Shown here one piece after another: positions 7,070 through 14,272 of a stretch of DNA of 14,272 bases. The translations under genes were made by a program, and so were the position numbers. Position 1 is the stretch's first letter, and each line of letters begins with the position of its first letter. The notes below the pieces were generated by a model. It saw only the letters and a list, made by a program, of their open reading frames with translations, ran no database searches and was not told where the DNA came from. The DNA is from Alphaproteobacteria bacterium (lineage in GTDB: Bacteria; Pseudomonadota; Alphaproteobacteria; UBA828), in the NCBI GenBank assembly GCA_029937205.1, contig JAPYQV010000023.1, positions 1 through 14,272 on the forward strand, in the 5' to 3' direction.

Positions 7070-8322
7070 CGGTTGGCCTGGGTATCGGCGAGCGCTGTCA
7101 CCGGGACAATTTCAATGCCGCGCGATTCGAGCACCGGCAGCCACGCCGCCAGACGTTCCAGCGTGACCGGGAAGGGGCGCGCGACCACCAACGCCACGCC
7201 GCGCCCGCGCGCCATGCCTTCCGCTTCTGCAAAGGATTGGTCGATGGCGCGGCGCGTTGGTTCATGGTCGAGAAAACGGTCATTGATGGCGCGCGGCAGC
7301 GCCATCTGCTTGGCCACGCCCGCCGCCACGCTCTTGCTGGTTGAGCGGCTGTCGACAAACATCAAGCCGCGCTCCTTGAGCGCATGGAGAATCGGCCGGA
7401 GCGGCTCCGGTGAGACGGTGAAGCGCGAGCCCATGAAATTGATCACTCCGACATAGCCCTGGAAACGGCCGAGCAGCCACTTGAGGCGGGCAATGTTGTC
7501 GCTCGGATTGAGCGAGGTGAGGAGCGTGTGCGGGCCGGGGTCATCCGCCGGATAGGAGACCGGCTCCATCGGCAGGTCGAGCAAGACCTCGTGGCCGGCT
7601 CTCCGTGCCGCCGCCACGTCGGTTTCCAAATCGGTGCCATAGGGTGTGAAGGAGAGCGTGACTTCCTTGGCAAGATTGATCGCGGTCTCGGTCGCGGCGC
7701 TCGAAAGGCCGAGGCCGGTCACGATGATTGCCAGGCGCGGCAGATCGCCGGCCGGGCCGACCTTGCGACCATATTCGCGCCACGGCTCGCGGCCATCGTG
7801 GCTAATAATGGGCAAGGCGCCGCGGCTGGTTTCCTGCAACATCTCCGGGTCCGGCAACGCCAGCGCGATAATTTCCTCGACCTCGACACTGGGCGCAACA
7901 AGTGGAATTTGCAGCGCCGGGACGGCGTCTTCTGTCGCCGCGTGTTTTTCATCAGTTTCCGGCGCGGCGCTGGATTCGCCAGATGCGTCCGAGGCATCGT
8001 GTGCCGCCGCCGCCTTTTCGCTGGCCTTCTGATCGGCCGGTTCAGAATGCGCGGATTCAACTTCTGCGTCGCTTTCCGAATGCTCAGGCGGGCTCCCGGA
8101 AATCTCTTCACTCAAGTCGACCGTGAGCGTCGCATTTACCGTTTCTTCGGGCGGCTCGGCCGATTTATTGGCGCTCACGGCCAGCCAGGCCAGCACGCCA
8201 CCGATGGCCACGGCGAGCAGCACCGCGGCGAATGCCGGCGGGCTTACAGAACGCTTTGAACGCCGCCTTTTCGGAGGGCCATCACCGCGTTCCTCAGAGG
8301 GTTGCTCAGACGGATCGCTCAA
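7066..8322 (-). CDS. Divergent polysaccharide deacetylase family protein (YibQ/DUF610-like)
   Basis: This 418-residue protein has a basic N-terminus (about 17-25), one membrane segment (about 29-49), a low-complexity Ala/Glu/Ser linker (about 52-140) and a C-terminal domain (about 190-415) of the divergent polysaccharide deacetylase family. Family features are PRLAIIVTGLGLS, VTLSFTPYGTD, LLDLPMEPVSYPADDPGP, NFMGSRFT and GLMFVDSRST. Where many homologues carry an Asp pair for metal binding (IDDLG-type), this one has VTGLG, so activity is uncertain. It is probably an inner-membrane protein facing the periplasm with a cell-wall role. The only usable start is TTG at 8322, since an in-frame TGA precedes it by ten codons. 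It lies between ctpA and rppH. Confidence 0.85.
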   Translation of the reverse strand: MSDPSEQPSEERGDGPPKRRRSKRSVSPPAFAAVLLAVAIGGVLAWLAVSANKSAEPPEETVNATLTVDLSEEISGSPPEHSESDAEVESAHSEPADQKASEKAAAAHDASDASGESSAAPETDEKHAATEDAVPALQIPLVAPSVEVEEIIALALPDPEMLQETSRGALPIISHDGREPWREYGRKVGPAGDLPRLAIIVTGLGLSSAATETAINLAKEVTLSFTPYGTDLETDVAAARRAGHEVLLDLPMEPVSYPADDPGPHTLLTSLNPSDNIARLKWLLGRFQGYVGVINFMGSRFTVSPEPLRPILHALKERGLMFVDSRSTSKSVAAGVAKQMALPRAINDRFLDHEPTRRAIDQSFAEAEGMARGRGVALVVARPFPVTLERLAAWLPVLESRGIEIVPVTALADTQANR

Positions 8323-8324
8323 AA

Positions 8325-8344
8325 CGGAGAGGTTACCCTCCTCG
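8325..8344 (-). promoter_or_regulatory. Hairpin enclosing the Shine-Dalgarno-like sequence of the TTG-started gene
   Basis: On the minus strand CGAGGAGG pairs with CCTCTCCG around a GTAA loop, with one mismatch and one G-U pair. GUAA is a GNRA-type tetraloop. The 5' arm holds GGAGG, the best ribosome-binding match upstream of the TTG at 8322, but 14 bases away from it; the 3' arm ends two bases before the start codon. The structure could limit initiation unless ribosomes finishing ctpA (stop at 8358) open it. Function is inferred. Confidence 0.35.
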
Positions 8345-8357
8345 GCTGGTCACGGTG

Positions 8358-9686
8358 TTAGTTGACAACCGTGCTCGACAATAGTTGCAGGCCACGCAGT
8401 AAATCCAGGGCACGCGCCAACTGGTAATCGTCCTGCGCCGTGGATTCGTCGGGTTTTTCCGCGGCTGTTTCTGTCTTTTCGGTTTCATCACCCGCGGGCG
8501 CATCGGCTGAACCGTCCGAATTTTCATCCTGCTCGTTGGTCAGGCTGCCACGCAAATCGGCTTCGCTTCTGCGCCGGCCACGGTCGACACGCTCGATCTT
8601 GGCCTGCTCGACGGTGATATCCGGATGGATGCCGCGTGCCTGAATGGATGTGCCGGACGGCGTGTAATAGCGCGCCGTGGTGAGGCGCATTGCGCCGTGC
8701 CCGCCAAGCGGAATGACCGTTTGTACCGACGCCTTGCCGAACGAGCGGGTGCCAAGAATGATAGCGCGATGATGATCCTGGAGCGCGCCGGCGACGATTT
8801 CGGACGCCGATGCGGAGCCGCCATTGATCAGCACGATCATCGGCATGCCGTCGATCAGATCGCCGGATTTGGCGTTGAAGCGCTGAACTGAATCCGCCCG
8901 CCGCCCGCGCGTTGAAACGATTTCACCCTGGATGAGAAAAGCATCGGAGACCGAAACCGCCTGATCCAACAGGCCGCCGGGATTGTTGCGCAAATCCAGC
9001 ACCAAGCCTTTCAGCGTGTCGCCATGGTCCTCGTAAAATTTGTCGATCGCCGCTTCCAATTCGCGCGTGGTCTTTTCGGAAAATGAGGAAATTCGCACAT
9101 AGCCGACATCATCACCCTCCATATGCACGCGGACAGAACGAATGGTAATGACGGCGCGAATGATCTCGACATCCATCGGTCCTTCCGCGCCCGGACGCTG
9201 AATGGTCAGGATAATGCCTGAATCGATTGGGCCGCGCATTTTCTCGACCGCTTCCGCCAGGGTCAGTCCGAGGATCGGCTCGCCGTCCAGATGGGTGACA
9301 AAATCGCCTGGCTGCAAACCCGCCCGCTGGGCCGGCGTATCATCGATCGGCGTGATGACTTTGACGAAGCCGTTGGTGTCCATCGTCACTTCAATACCGA
9401 GGCCGCCGAACTCGCCGCGCGTCTGAGTCTGCATATCCTGGTAACTTTTGGCGTTGAGATAACGCGAATGCGGGTCAAGCGAACTCAGCATGCCGTTGAT
9501 TGCGGCCTCAATCAGCTCGGTATCGCTCACCTCTTCGACATAGTCGGCCCGGACGCGCTCGAATACATCACCGAACAAATTCAACTGCCGGTACGTCTCA
9601 TTATTCTCTGCATGCAGCGTGAGCGGCAATACAAACAGTACCAAGCCGGTCAGACCGGCCAATAATCGCATACGCATATCAACCAC
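8358..9686 (-). CDS. ctpA: C-terminal processing peptidase (S41 family)
   Basis: This serine protease of up to 442 residues belongs to the Ctp/Tsp family, which cuts periplasmic proteins from the C-terminus; several homologues control peptidoglycan hydrolases. It has a signal peptide (hydrophobic core about 8-25), an N-terminal helical part, a PDZ domain (about 90-170, with GFVKVITPIDDTPAQRAGL) and the S41 catalytic core. The Ser/Lys/Gln set is visible: S293 in NGGSASASEI, K318 in FGK and Q322. An acidic, low-complexity tail (about 370-425) follows, probably flexible. The GTG at 9686 overlaps the stop of the EnvC-like gene; ATG 9677 is as good and gives a tidier signal peptide. It is flanked by two other envelope genes. 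Confidence 0.94.
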   Translation of the reverse strand: MVDMRMRLLAGLTGLVLFVLPLTLHAENNETYRQLNLFGDVFERVRADYVEEVSDTELIEAAINGMLSSLDPHSRYLNAKSYQDMQTQTRGEFGGLGIEVTMDTNGFVKVITPIDDTPAQRAGLQPGDFVTHLDGEPILGLTLAEAVEKMRGPIDSGIILTIQRPGAEGPMDVEIIRAVITIRSVRVHMEGDDVGYVRISSFSEKTTRELEAAIDKFYEDHGDTLKGLVLDLRNNPGGLLDQAVSVSDAFLIQGEIVSTRGRRADSVQRFNAKSGDLIDGMPMIVLINGGSASASEIVAGALQDHHRAIILGTRSFGKASVQTVIPLGGHGAMRLTTARYYTPSGTSIQARGIHPDITVEQAKIERVDRGRRRSEADLRGSLTNEQDENSDGSADAPAGDETEKTETAAEKPDESTAQDDYQLARALDLLRGLQLLSSTVVN

Positions 9687-11244
9687 TTACCTTGATGCTT
9701 TCGGCTGCCAACCATGGCAACGGATTAATCGGATGACCTCTTTTGCGCAACTCTACGTAAAGTTGCGGCTTTTCGTCGCCGGGCGAACCCATCACGCCAA
9801 CCGGCTCGCCGGCCAGCACATGCTGGTCGAGCAAGACGTCAATCTGTCCCATACCCGCCAGCAGCGTATGATATCCCTCGCCATGGTCGATGATCAAGAG
9901 CAGGCCATATTCGCGAAACGGTCCGGCGAAGGCGATGCGGCCGTCGAACGGCGCGACGATTTGCGCCCGCGCACGCGTTTCGATGACAATACCCTTGGTC
10001 GAGAGGCCAAGCGCCGTTGATTCATCGAAACGGCTGATCAACTGTCCGCGCGCCGGCATGGCGAATGCGCCGCGTGCCGCGCTGACGGTTGGGCGCGCCG
10101 GTACGAGAGCCGCCACCGGTCCGATATCGACGCTGTCGGCATCGTCATTGTCCTGATCGCCGGCCGGCGCCGGCGGCGTATCGAGCGAAGGCGCGACAAC
10201 CACCTCCGGTGCAGGTCTCTCTTCATCGGCGGGATCCCGCGTCGGCGTCTTTGATAATGGTGGCGTTGGCGTTGTCGTTGTCGTCGGAGCCAGGGAAAGG
10301 GTCACGCTCCGCACACTCGCGACGGGCGGCGATACGCTTTGCGCTGGCTCGGCCTGGGGGGCTTCCGTTTGTGCGATCTCTGCAGGTGCCGGTACAAGCA
10401 CGGGCACTTGAATCAGCTCGATTTCCCTCTCCGGCCGGGTGAAGCGCTCCTGTTCGAGCCGGCCCAATAATTCCTGCAATGTTTCCGCTTCCTCCGCCAA
10501 GTGAGTGACCAGGGCTTCCGCCCGCACACGCTGGTCTTCGGTCCGGTTATGCACCATGGTCTTGCGCGCCAATAGAACGCCTAGGCGGACGCGCTGCGCC
10601 TCCAGGCGCTCGGCCTCATAGTCGATTAATTCGTGCTGGGCTGAGATTTGCTCACCGAGGCGCGCCAGTTCCTGAAGCTCTTCGCCAAGCATTGCGGCGC
10701 GCGCGTCAAGCTCCCCGGCAACCGCGCCGAGCAGCAATCGGGCGTGGGATATATCCTGCACCGACGCCGGCATAAAAATCAGCAGATCGGGCGGTGTGCG
10801 GCTGACGCGTTGTAGGGCAGCAAAGGTTTGGGTCAGTTCGTCGCGGCGGCGCGACAGCGCCTGGCGTTTTTCCGCCCGGCGTTCGGTAAGCCCTTCGAGG
10901 TTTGCTTCCAGCGTGCTGATGCGCGCCTCCATATCCTGCGCCGCGGCGGCGCCATCGACCAGCTCGCGGCGAAGGCGCAAGACCTCGAGCTTGATTTCGG
11001 TCACTTGTACGCCGAGCTTGGCGGTGGCGCGCCTGCTCTCGTCGAGCGCGCTCTCGGTTTGGACCAGTGCCTCGCCGGTCTCGTCGATGTTCAATACCGC
11101 TGAATCTTCGGCCATTGCCCGCGTGGCAGTGACCGACAGAAATACCGCCCCAGCCAGGCAAGCGATACATAGGGTGCCGCGGGCGCTGCGGGCGCCGCGC
11201 GATTGAATGGTCTTAGGCGCGCGCCGCACGGTGCTCATGTTCAT
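9679..11244 (-). CDS. envC: EnvC-like murein hydrolase activator (coiled coil + degenerate LytM)
   Basis: This 521-residue periplasmic protein has an N-terminal signal sequence (core about 24-44, ending AMA-E), a long coiled coil (about 55-270, rich in Leu, Glu and Arg), a Pro/Thr/Ala-rich linker (about 280-390) and a C-terminal LytM/M23 domain (about 395-515). The zinc ligands of active M23 enzymes are missing: the HxxxD motif is replaced by LSTKGIVI and the final HxH-type motif by QLYVELR. This matches EnvC, which switches on peptidoglycan amidases at division instead of cutting the wall itself. The start overlaps the 3' end of gpmI by 32 bases. A second ATG at 11238 has better spacing from GGAA and may be the real start. 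Confidence 0.9.
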   Translation of the reverse strand: MNMSTVRRAPKTIQSRGARSARGTLCIACLAGAVFLSVTATRAMAEDSAVLNIDETGEALVQTESALDESRRATAKLGVQVTEIKLEVLRLRRELVDGAAAAQDMEARISTLEANLEGLTERRAEKRQALSRRRDELTQTFAALQRVSRTPPDLLIFMPASVQDISHARLLLGAVAGELDARAAMLGEELQELARLGEQISAQHELIDYEAERLEAQRVRLGVLLARKTMVHNRTEDQRVRAEALVTHLAEEAETLQELLGRLEQERFTRPEREIELIQVPVLVPAPAEIAQTEAPQAEPAQSVSPPVASVRSVTLSLAPTTTTTPTPPLSKTPTRDPADEERPAPEVVVAPSLDTPPAPAGDQDNDDADSVDIGPVAALVPARPTVSAARGAFAMPARGQLISRFDESTALGLSTKGIVIETRARAQIVAPFDGRIAFAGPFREYGLLLIIDHGEGYHTLLAGMGQIDVLLDQHVLAGEPVGVMGSPGDEKPQLYVELRKRGHPINPLPWLAAESIKVSG

Positions 11245-12799
11245 TTTCCGCGCCGCTGGGCGGGTGAAAAAGCGAACAGCCAGTCATTTCCGGCGGTATA
11301 TCCAGCGCCATCAAATGGAGCAGGGTCGGCGCAACATCGGCGAGCAGACCGTCGCGCAAGCGCCCGCCGAGCGCCAACTCGCCCGCCAAAATCACTGGCA
11401 CCGGATTGGTCGTATGGGCGGTATGGGCCTCATTTTCAGTCGAATTTCGCATTTGCTCCGCATTGCCGTGATCGGCGGTAATCAGCGCCGCGCCGCCAGA
11501 CTTCTCGAGCGCCGTCATCATACGGCCAAGGCATGAATCAATCGTTTCAACCGCCTTGATGGCGGCCGACATGATTCCAGTGTGGCCGACCATATCGGAG
11601 TTGGCATAGTTCACCACAATCAGGTCGAAGCGCCGCCCGAGAATCGCCTCGACCAATCGGTCGGTAAGTTCTTGGGCGGACATTTCGGGCTGCAGATCAT
11701 AGGTCGCGACTTTTGGCGAGGGCACCAGAATTCGCTCCTCGCCAGCGAATACCCGCTCCTCGCCGCCGTTCAGGAAAAACGTCACATGGGCGTATTTCTC
11801 TGTCTCAGCCAGGCGCAATTGTGTCATCCCGGCGGCGGAGATGATCTCGCCCAGCACATTCTTGAGCGCGGCGTGGGGAAACATGCAGGTCATCATGTCG
11901 TTGAGAACGCTGGAATATTCGCTCATGCCCAACGCGGCGGCGAAGGCCAGTGCGCGCGGGCGCTCGAACCCTTCAAAGGCCGGGTCCAAAAATGCACCGA
12001 GCAATTGGCGCACCCGATCGGCGCGGAAGTTGGCCATCAGGATGGCATCGCCATCCGCCATGCCAGGATAGCCGCTGATGACCGCCGGCGCGACGAACTC
12101 ATCGCTCTCACCAGCGGCATAGGCAGCTTCTATGGCCGTCGCCGCACTGGGTGCGGGTTTTCCAGTTGCTTCGCTAATGGCGAGATAGGCACGCTCAAGC
12201 CGCTCCCAACGCTGATCGCGGTCCATCGCCCAATAGCGCCCGCTAATGGTGCCGAATGAAAAATTCTTTGCCGCCGCCACATCGGCTTCAAAGCGCCGCA
12301 AATAGCCGTATGCCGACGAAGGCGGTGTATCGCGGCCGTCGAGAAAGGCGTGCAGTGTCACCGGTACATCGGCAGCGCCCAAAATATTGACCAATGCGGC
12401 CAGATGATCCTGATGCGAATGCACCCCGCCCGGCGATAGCAGTCCCATCAGGTGGCAGCGCCCACCGCTGTGGCGCAATTTCTCGATCAGATCGCCCAGT
12501 TCAGGTGATCCGGCCAGCGAGCCATCGGCGACAGCTGCATCAATGCGCGGCAGATCCTGCAGCACGGCGCGCCCGGCGCCCAAATTCATGTGCCCGACTT
12601 CGGAGTTTCCCATCTGCCCGTGCGGCAGACCGACATCGAGGCCCGAGGTGTTCAACAGGCCATGCGGGTATTTATCCACCAGCGCGTCCCATACCGGGGT
12701 GTGCGCCTCGGCGATGGCGTTGCCGGCGCGTTCGGTTCGCTGGCCCCAGCCATCGAGCACGCACAACACAACGGGGCGGGCAGTGCTACGCTTTTCCAT
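11213..12799 (-). CDS. gpmI: 2,3-bisphosphoglycerate-independent phosphoglycerate mutase
   Basis: This 528-residue Mn2+-dependent enzyme interconverts 3- and 2-phosphoglycerate in glycolysis and gluconeogenesis. It belongs to the alkaline-phosphatase superfamily. The first metal aspartate is D16 in VLCVLDGWG, and the phosphoserine nucleophile is S66 in GNSEVGHMNLGAGR. Also visible are GGVHSHQDHL, DGRDTPP, NFRADRVRQL, NYANSDMVGHTG and ADHGNAEQM, all conserved. Length is slightly above the usual 510-515 residues because of a short tail after the SLF motif that overlaps envC. The ATG at 12799 is preceded by a weak, very close GAGG. It sits downstream of rlmH across a 13-bp tandem array and probably has cotranscription with the operon. 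Confidence 0.96.
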   Translation of the reverse strand: MEKRSTARPVVLCVLDGWGQRTERAGNAIAEAHTPVWDALVDKYPHGLLNTSGLDVGLPHGQMGNSEVGHMNLGAGRAVLQDLPRIDAAVADGSLAGSPELGDLIEKLRHSGGRCHLMGLLSPGGVHSHQDHLAALVNILGAADVPVTLHAFLDGRDTPPSSAYGYLRRFEADVAAAKNFSFGTISGRYWAMDRDQRWERLERAYLAISEATGKPAPSAATAIEAAYAAGESDEFVAPAVISGYPGMADGDAILMANFRADRVRQLLGAFLDPAFEGFERPRALAFAAALGMSEYSSVLNDMMTCMFPHAALKNVLGEIISAAGMTQLRLAETEKYAHVTFFLNGGEERVFAGEERILVPSPKVATYDLQPEMSAQELTDRLVEAILGRRFDLIVVNYANSDMVGHTGIMSAAIKAVETIDSCLGRMMTALEKSGGAALITADHGNAEQMRNSTENEAHTAHTTNPVPVILAGELALGGRLRDGLLADVAPTLLHLMALDIPPEMTGCSLFHPPSGAENEHEHRAARA

Positions 12800-12827
12800 G
12801 CCTCAGTGTTACCCGTTGTTGCTCCGG

Positions 12828-12892
12828 CAATTCAAGCCCGCAATTCAAGCCCGCAATTCAAGCCCGCAATTCAAGCCCGCAATTCAAGCCCG
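12828..12892. repeat. Tandem array, five perfect copies of a 13-bp unit
   Basis: CAATTCAAGCCCG occurs five times head to tail without a mismatch (12828-12840, 12841-12853, 12854-12866, 12867-12879, 12880-12892). It fills most of the gap between rlmH and gpmI. Read on the minus strand the unit is CGGGCTTGAATTG. In the copy nearest rlmH this encodes the last two residues (Arg, Ala) and the TGA stop of RlmH, so the array most likely arose by repeated duplication of the 3' end of that gene. Copy-number changes would leave both proteins intact and change only the length of the rlmH-gpmI leader. There are no spacers, so it is not CRISPR. Confidence 0.97.
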
Positions 12893-13342
12893 GTGATAGG
12901 GGTGGCCGGCAAGGATACTGGCGGCGCGCCACAGCTGCTCGGCCAACATGGCGCGCGCCAACAGATGCGGCCACACCATGGGGCCGAACGAGAGGGTCAA
13001 ATCAGCCCGTTTCAATACCGCATCGCCATGGCCATCCGCGCCGCCCAGGAGAAACGCCAGGCAGGGCGCGCCATCATCGCGCCAGGCGCCGATACGCCGG
13101 GCGAAATCCTCACTTGAGAGCGCCCGCCCGCCACCATCGAGCGCCACGGCCGTCGCCCCTTTCGGCACGGCGCGCAGGAGCAGTTCCGCCTCGCGCTGTT
13201 TGCGTTTGGCCGCTGGCAGAGGCTTGGTTTCCTGAAATTCCTTTAACGCGTGAGGCCAAGGCAGGCGCCCCATATAATCGTCATAAACGCGCTTCGCCGG
13301 GTCATCGCGCGCCCGACCAACGGCGAGCACAATTACGCGCAT
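12884..13342 (-). CDS. rlmH: 23S rRNA (pseudouridine1915-N3)-methyltransferase RlmH
   Basis: This 152-residue SPOUT-class enzyme methylates N3 of pseudouridine 1915 in helix 69 of 23S rRNA, on assembled 70S ribosomes. It opens with MRVIVLAVGRARDDPA and carries the SAM-binding trefoil-knot motifs LDGGGRALSSEDFA, AFLLGGADG and LSFGPMVWPHLLARAMLAEQ, ending with the usual GHPYHRA. Length is normal for the family (about 155). The stop codon lies inside the first copy of the 13-bp tandem array. It follows rsfS by 34 bases, the common rsfS-rlmH pairing in bacteria. Assignment is secure. Confidence 0.96.
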   Translation of the reverse strand: MRVIVLAVGRARDDPAKRVYDDYMGRLPWPHALKEFQETKPLPAAKRKQREAELLLRAVPKGATAVALDGGGRALSSEDFARRIGAWRDDGAPCLAFLLGGADGHGDAVLKRADLTLSFGPMVWPHLLARAMLAEQLWRAASILAGHPYHRA

Positions 13343-13376
13343 GGGCTGTTCTCCCGGGGCATGTCCTGGTGTGGCG

Positions 13377-13739
13377 CTATAACGAGCTTTCTACTGTGTC
13401 ATCTGATGCATCGTCTGCCGGGTCGAGAGGCAATTCGACGGACCACATTTTCTCGAGGTTATAAAATTCCCGAACTTCGGGCCGAAAGATATGGACGATG
13501 ACATCGCCGGTGTCGATCAGTACCCAATCACAGGCTGGCATTCCTTCCAGAGCGATCGGCCGGCCGGACAGGGCTTTGGCTGCCTTGCGCACATGCTCCG
13601 CCGCTGCGCCGACTTGGCGCTGCGAGCGGCCCGTGGCCACGATCATGTAATCTGCAATGTCGGATTTTCCACTCAAGCCGATGGTTACAATATCCTCGGC
13701 CTTGACGTCTTCCAGTTCCTGGATGACCACGCGGCGCAT
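13377..13739 (-). CDS. rsfS: Ribosomal silencing factor RsfS
   Basis: This protein of at least 120 residues belongs to the RsfS/Iojap family, which binds ribosomal protein uL14 on the 50S subunit and blocks joining with 30S when nutrients are scarce. Family features include LEDVKAEDIVTIGLSGKSDIADYMIVATGRSQRQV, here given in two parts (LEDVKAEDIVTIGL and SDIADYMIVATGRSQRQV), WVLIDTGDVIVHIF and FYNLEKMW. The ATG at 13739 is the first standard start, but it gives an N-terminus a few residues shorter than usual and has no good ribosome site. The frame stays open 18 codons further up to an AUA that overlaps the nadD stop and follows AGGAG by 7 bases. The short acidic tail is not conserved. It lies between nadD and rlmH. 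Confidence 0.93.
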   Translation of the reverse strand: MRRVVIQELEDVKAEDIVTIGLSGKSDIADYMIVATGRSQRQVGAAAEHVRKAAKALSGRPIALEGMPACDWVLIDTGDVIVHIFRPEVREFYNLEKMWSVELPLDPADDASDDTVESSL

Positions 13740-13789
13740 CTCTTCGGCGGCGCGGGTGTTTTCCGGTGAACCGGGCTTTTTCGGCTTGG

Positions 13790-14272
13790 TTATGTGCCGT
13801 CTCCTCTTTGCTTGCTCTGACCTGTTTCGTTACTCCGAATGGCGCTTGCCGACGCGCCATGCAGGCGGCCACGAAAAAAAATCCACGCCGGCGGTTTGCA
13901 GGACGCCAATTCATCGGCTGCCCGTTCCGCCACCCGTTGGCCGGCAAAGCGCTGCAGCGGCTTGCTCGCACAGGCGCTTTGAGCATAAGGCTGGCGATCA
14001 AATATCGCAATGGGAAGCGCCTGAAAGATACTCTGCCAGCGGCGCCAGCGGGTGAATTCCCTGAGATTGTCGGCCCCCATGATCCAGACAAATCGATCAC
14101 GCGGATATCGCCGGCGCAGATGGGCGATGGTATCGGCGCTGTATCGGCTTTTAAATCGCATTTCGCAGTCGCTTACCTTGAGCGCCGGATGGCGGGCCAG
14201 GCGGCGGGCGTCTGCCAGCCGTTTATCGTAAGGCGCCATGCCGCGCTCGGATTTAAGCGGGTTTTGCGGCGA
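13790..14272 (-). CDS. nadD: Nicotinate-nucleotide adenylyltransferase, 5' end outside the window
   Basis: This is the C-terminal 160 residues of NadD, which adenylylates nicotinate mononucleotide to deamido-NAD in NAD synthesis. The frame runs to the window edge, where the conserved SPQNPLK motif is visible as the first residues, so the ATG at 14239 is internal and about 30 N-terminal residues with the GGSFNPxHxGH motif are missing. Later family motifs are present: SRYSADTIAHLRRRYP, FVWIMGADNL, FTRWRRW, PIAIFDRQPY and SASAIR, the last corresponding to the ISSTxIR-type motif. The stop (TAA, complement of 13790-13792) overlaps a possible AUA start of rsfS. The nadD-rsfS-rlmH order is widely conserved. 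Confidence 0.93.
   Translation of the reverse strand, partial: SPQNPLKSERGMAPYDKRLADARRLARHPALKVSDCEMRFKSRYSADTIAHLRRRYPRDRFVWIMGADNLREFTRWRRWQSIFQALPIAIFDRQPYAQSACASKPLQRFAGQRVAERAADELASCKPPAWIFFRGRLHGASASAIRSNETGQSKQRGDGT

Noticed and set aside
10264..10290. GTTGTCGTTGTC-like short repeat as a regulatory microsatellite
   Set aside because: It encodes the Thr-rich linker of the EnvC-like protein in frame, so it is explained by low-complexity coding sequence.
12828..12892. CRISPR-like or iteron-like array
   Set aside because: The units abut without spacers, there are no cas or replication genes, and the unit matches the end of rlmH, so local duplication explains it better.
12394..13464. 356-codon plus-strand frame across gpmI, the tandem array and rlmH
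   Set aside because: It crosses three annotated features on the opposite strand, and its apparent peptide repeat is only the translated 13-bp array.

Overview
The window looks like ordinary chromosome from an alphaproteobacterium with a fairly high G+C content, possibly a Rhodospirillales relative, though the order is only a guess. The evidence is the ChvI/ChvG-type two-component pair, a DUF1674 (SdhAF4-like) protein, and the run nadD-rsfS-rlmH-gpmI-envC-ctpA-divergent polysaccharide deacetylase-rppH, an arrangement typical of that class. I see no tRNA, rRNA, CRISPR array, insertion sequence, phage or plasmid gene.

There are three blocks. (1) Bases 59-2065, minus strand: rsmB then rpe. (2) Bases 2164-6554, plus strand: a small DUF1674 protein divergent from rsmB, an AT-rich gap, a secreted staphylococcal-nuclease-like protein, then a tight chvI-chvG-M23 peptidase unit. 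(3) Bases 14272-6572, minus strand: a long co-directional operon entering from the right edge with nadD (5' end cut off), rsfS, rlmH, gpmI, an EnvC-like factor, the processing protease ctpA, a divergent polysaccharide deacetylase-like protein and rppH. Blocks 2 and 3 converge, with only 17 bases between the two stop codons.

Functionally, block 3 joins NAD synthesis, ribosome maturation or silencing, glycolysis and mRNA 5'-end processing to three envelope proteins (EnvC-like, CtpA, deacetylase-like) that probably act together in peptidoglycan remodelling. Block 2 joins an envelope-stress two-component system to its own apparently active LytM-type peptidase, which occupies the place where many alphaproteobacteria carry hprK.

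I did not find a clear new defence or mobile system. The best non-routine signals are small: a perfect 5 x 13-bp tandem array that seems to have grown from the last codons of rlmH and fills the rlmH-gpmI gap; a possible AUA start for rsfS overlapping the nadD stop; a GUAA-capped hairpin holding the Shine-Dalgarno-like sequence of a TTG-started gene; an 11-bp-spaced direct repeat upstream of chvI; and the coupling of chvG to a cell-wall peptidase gene.
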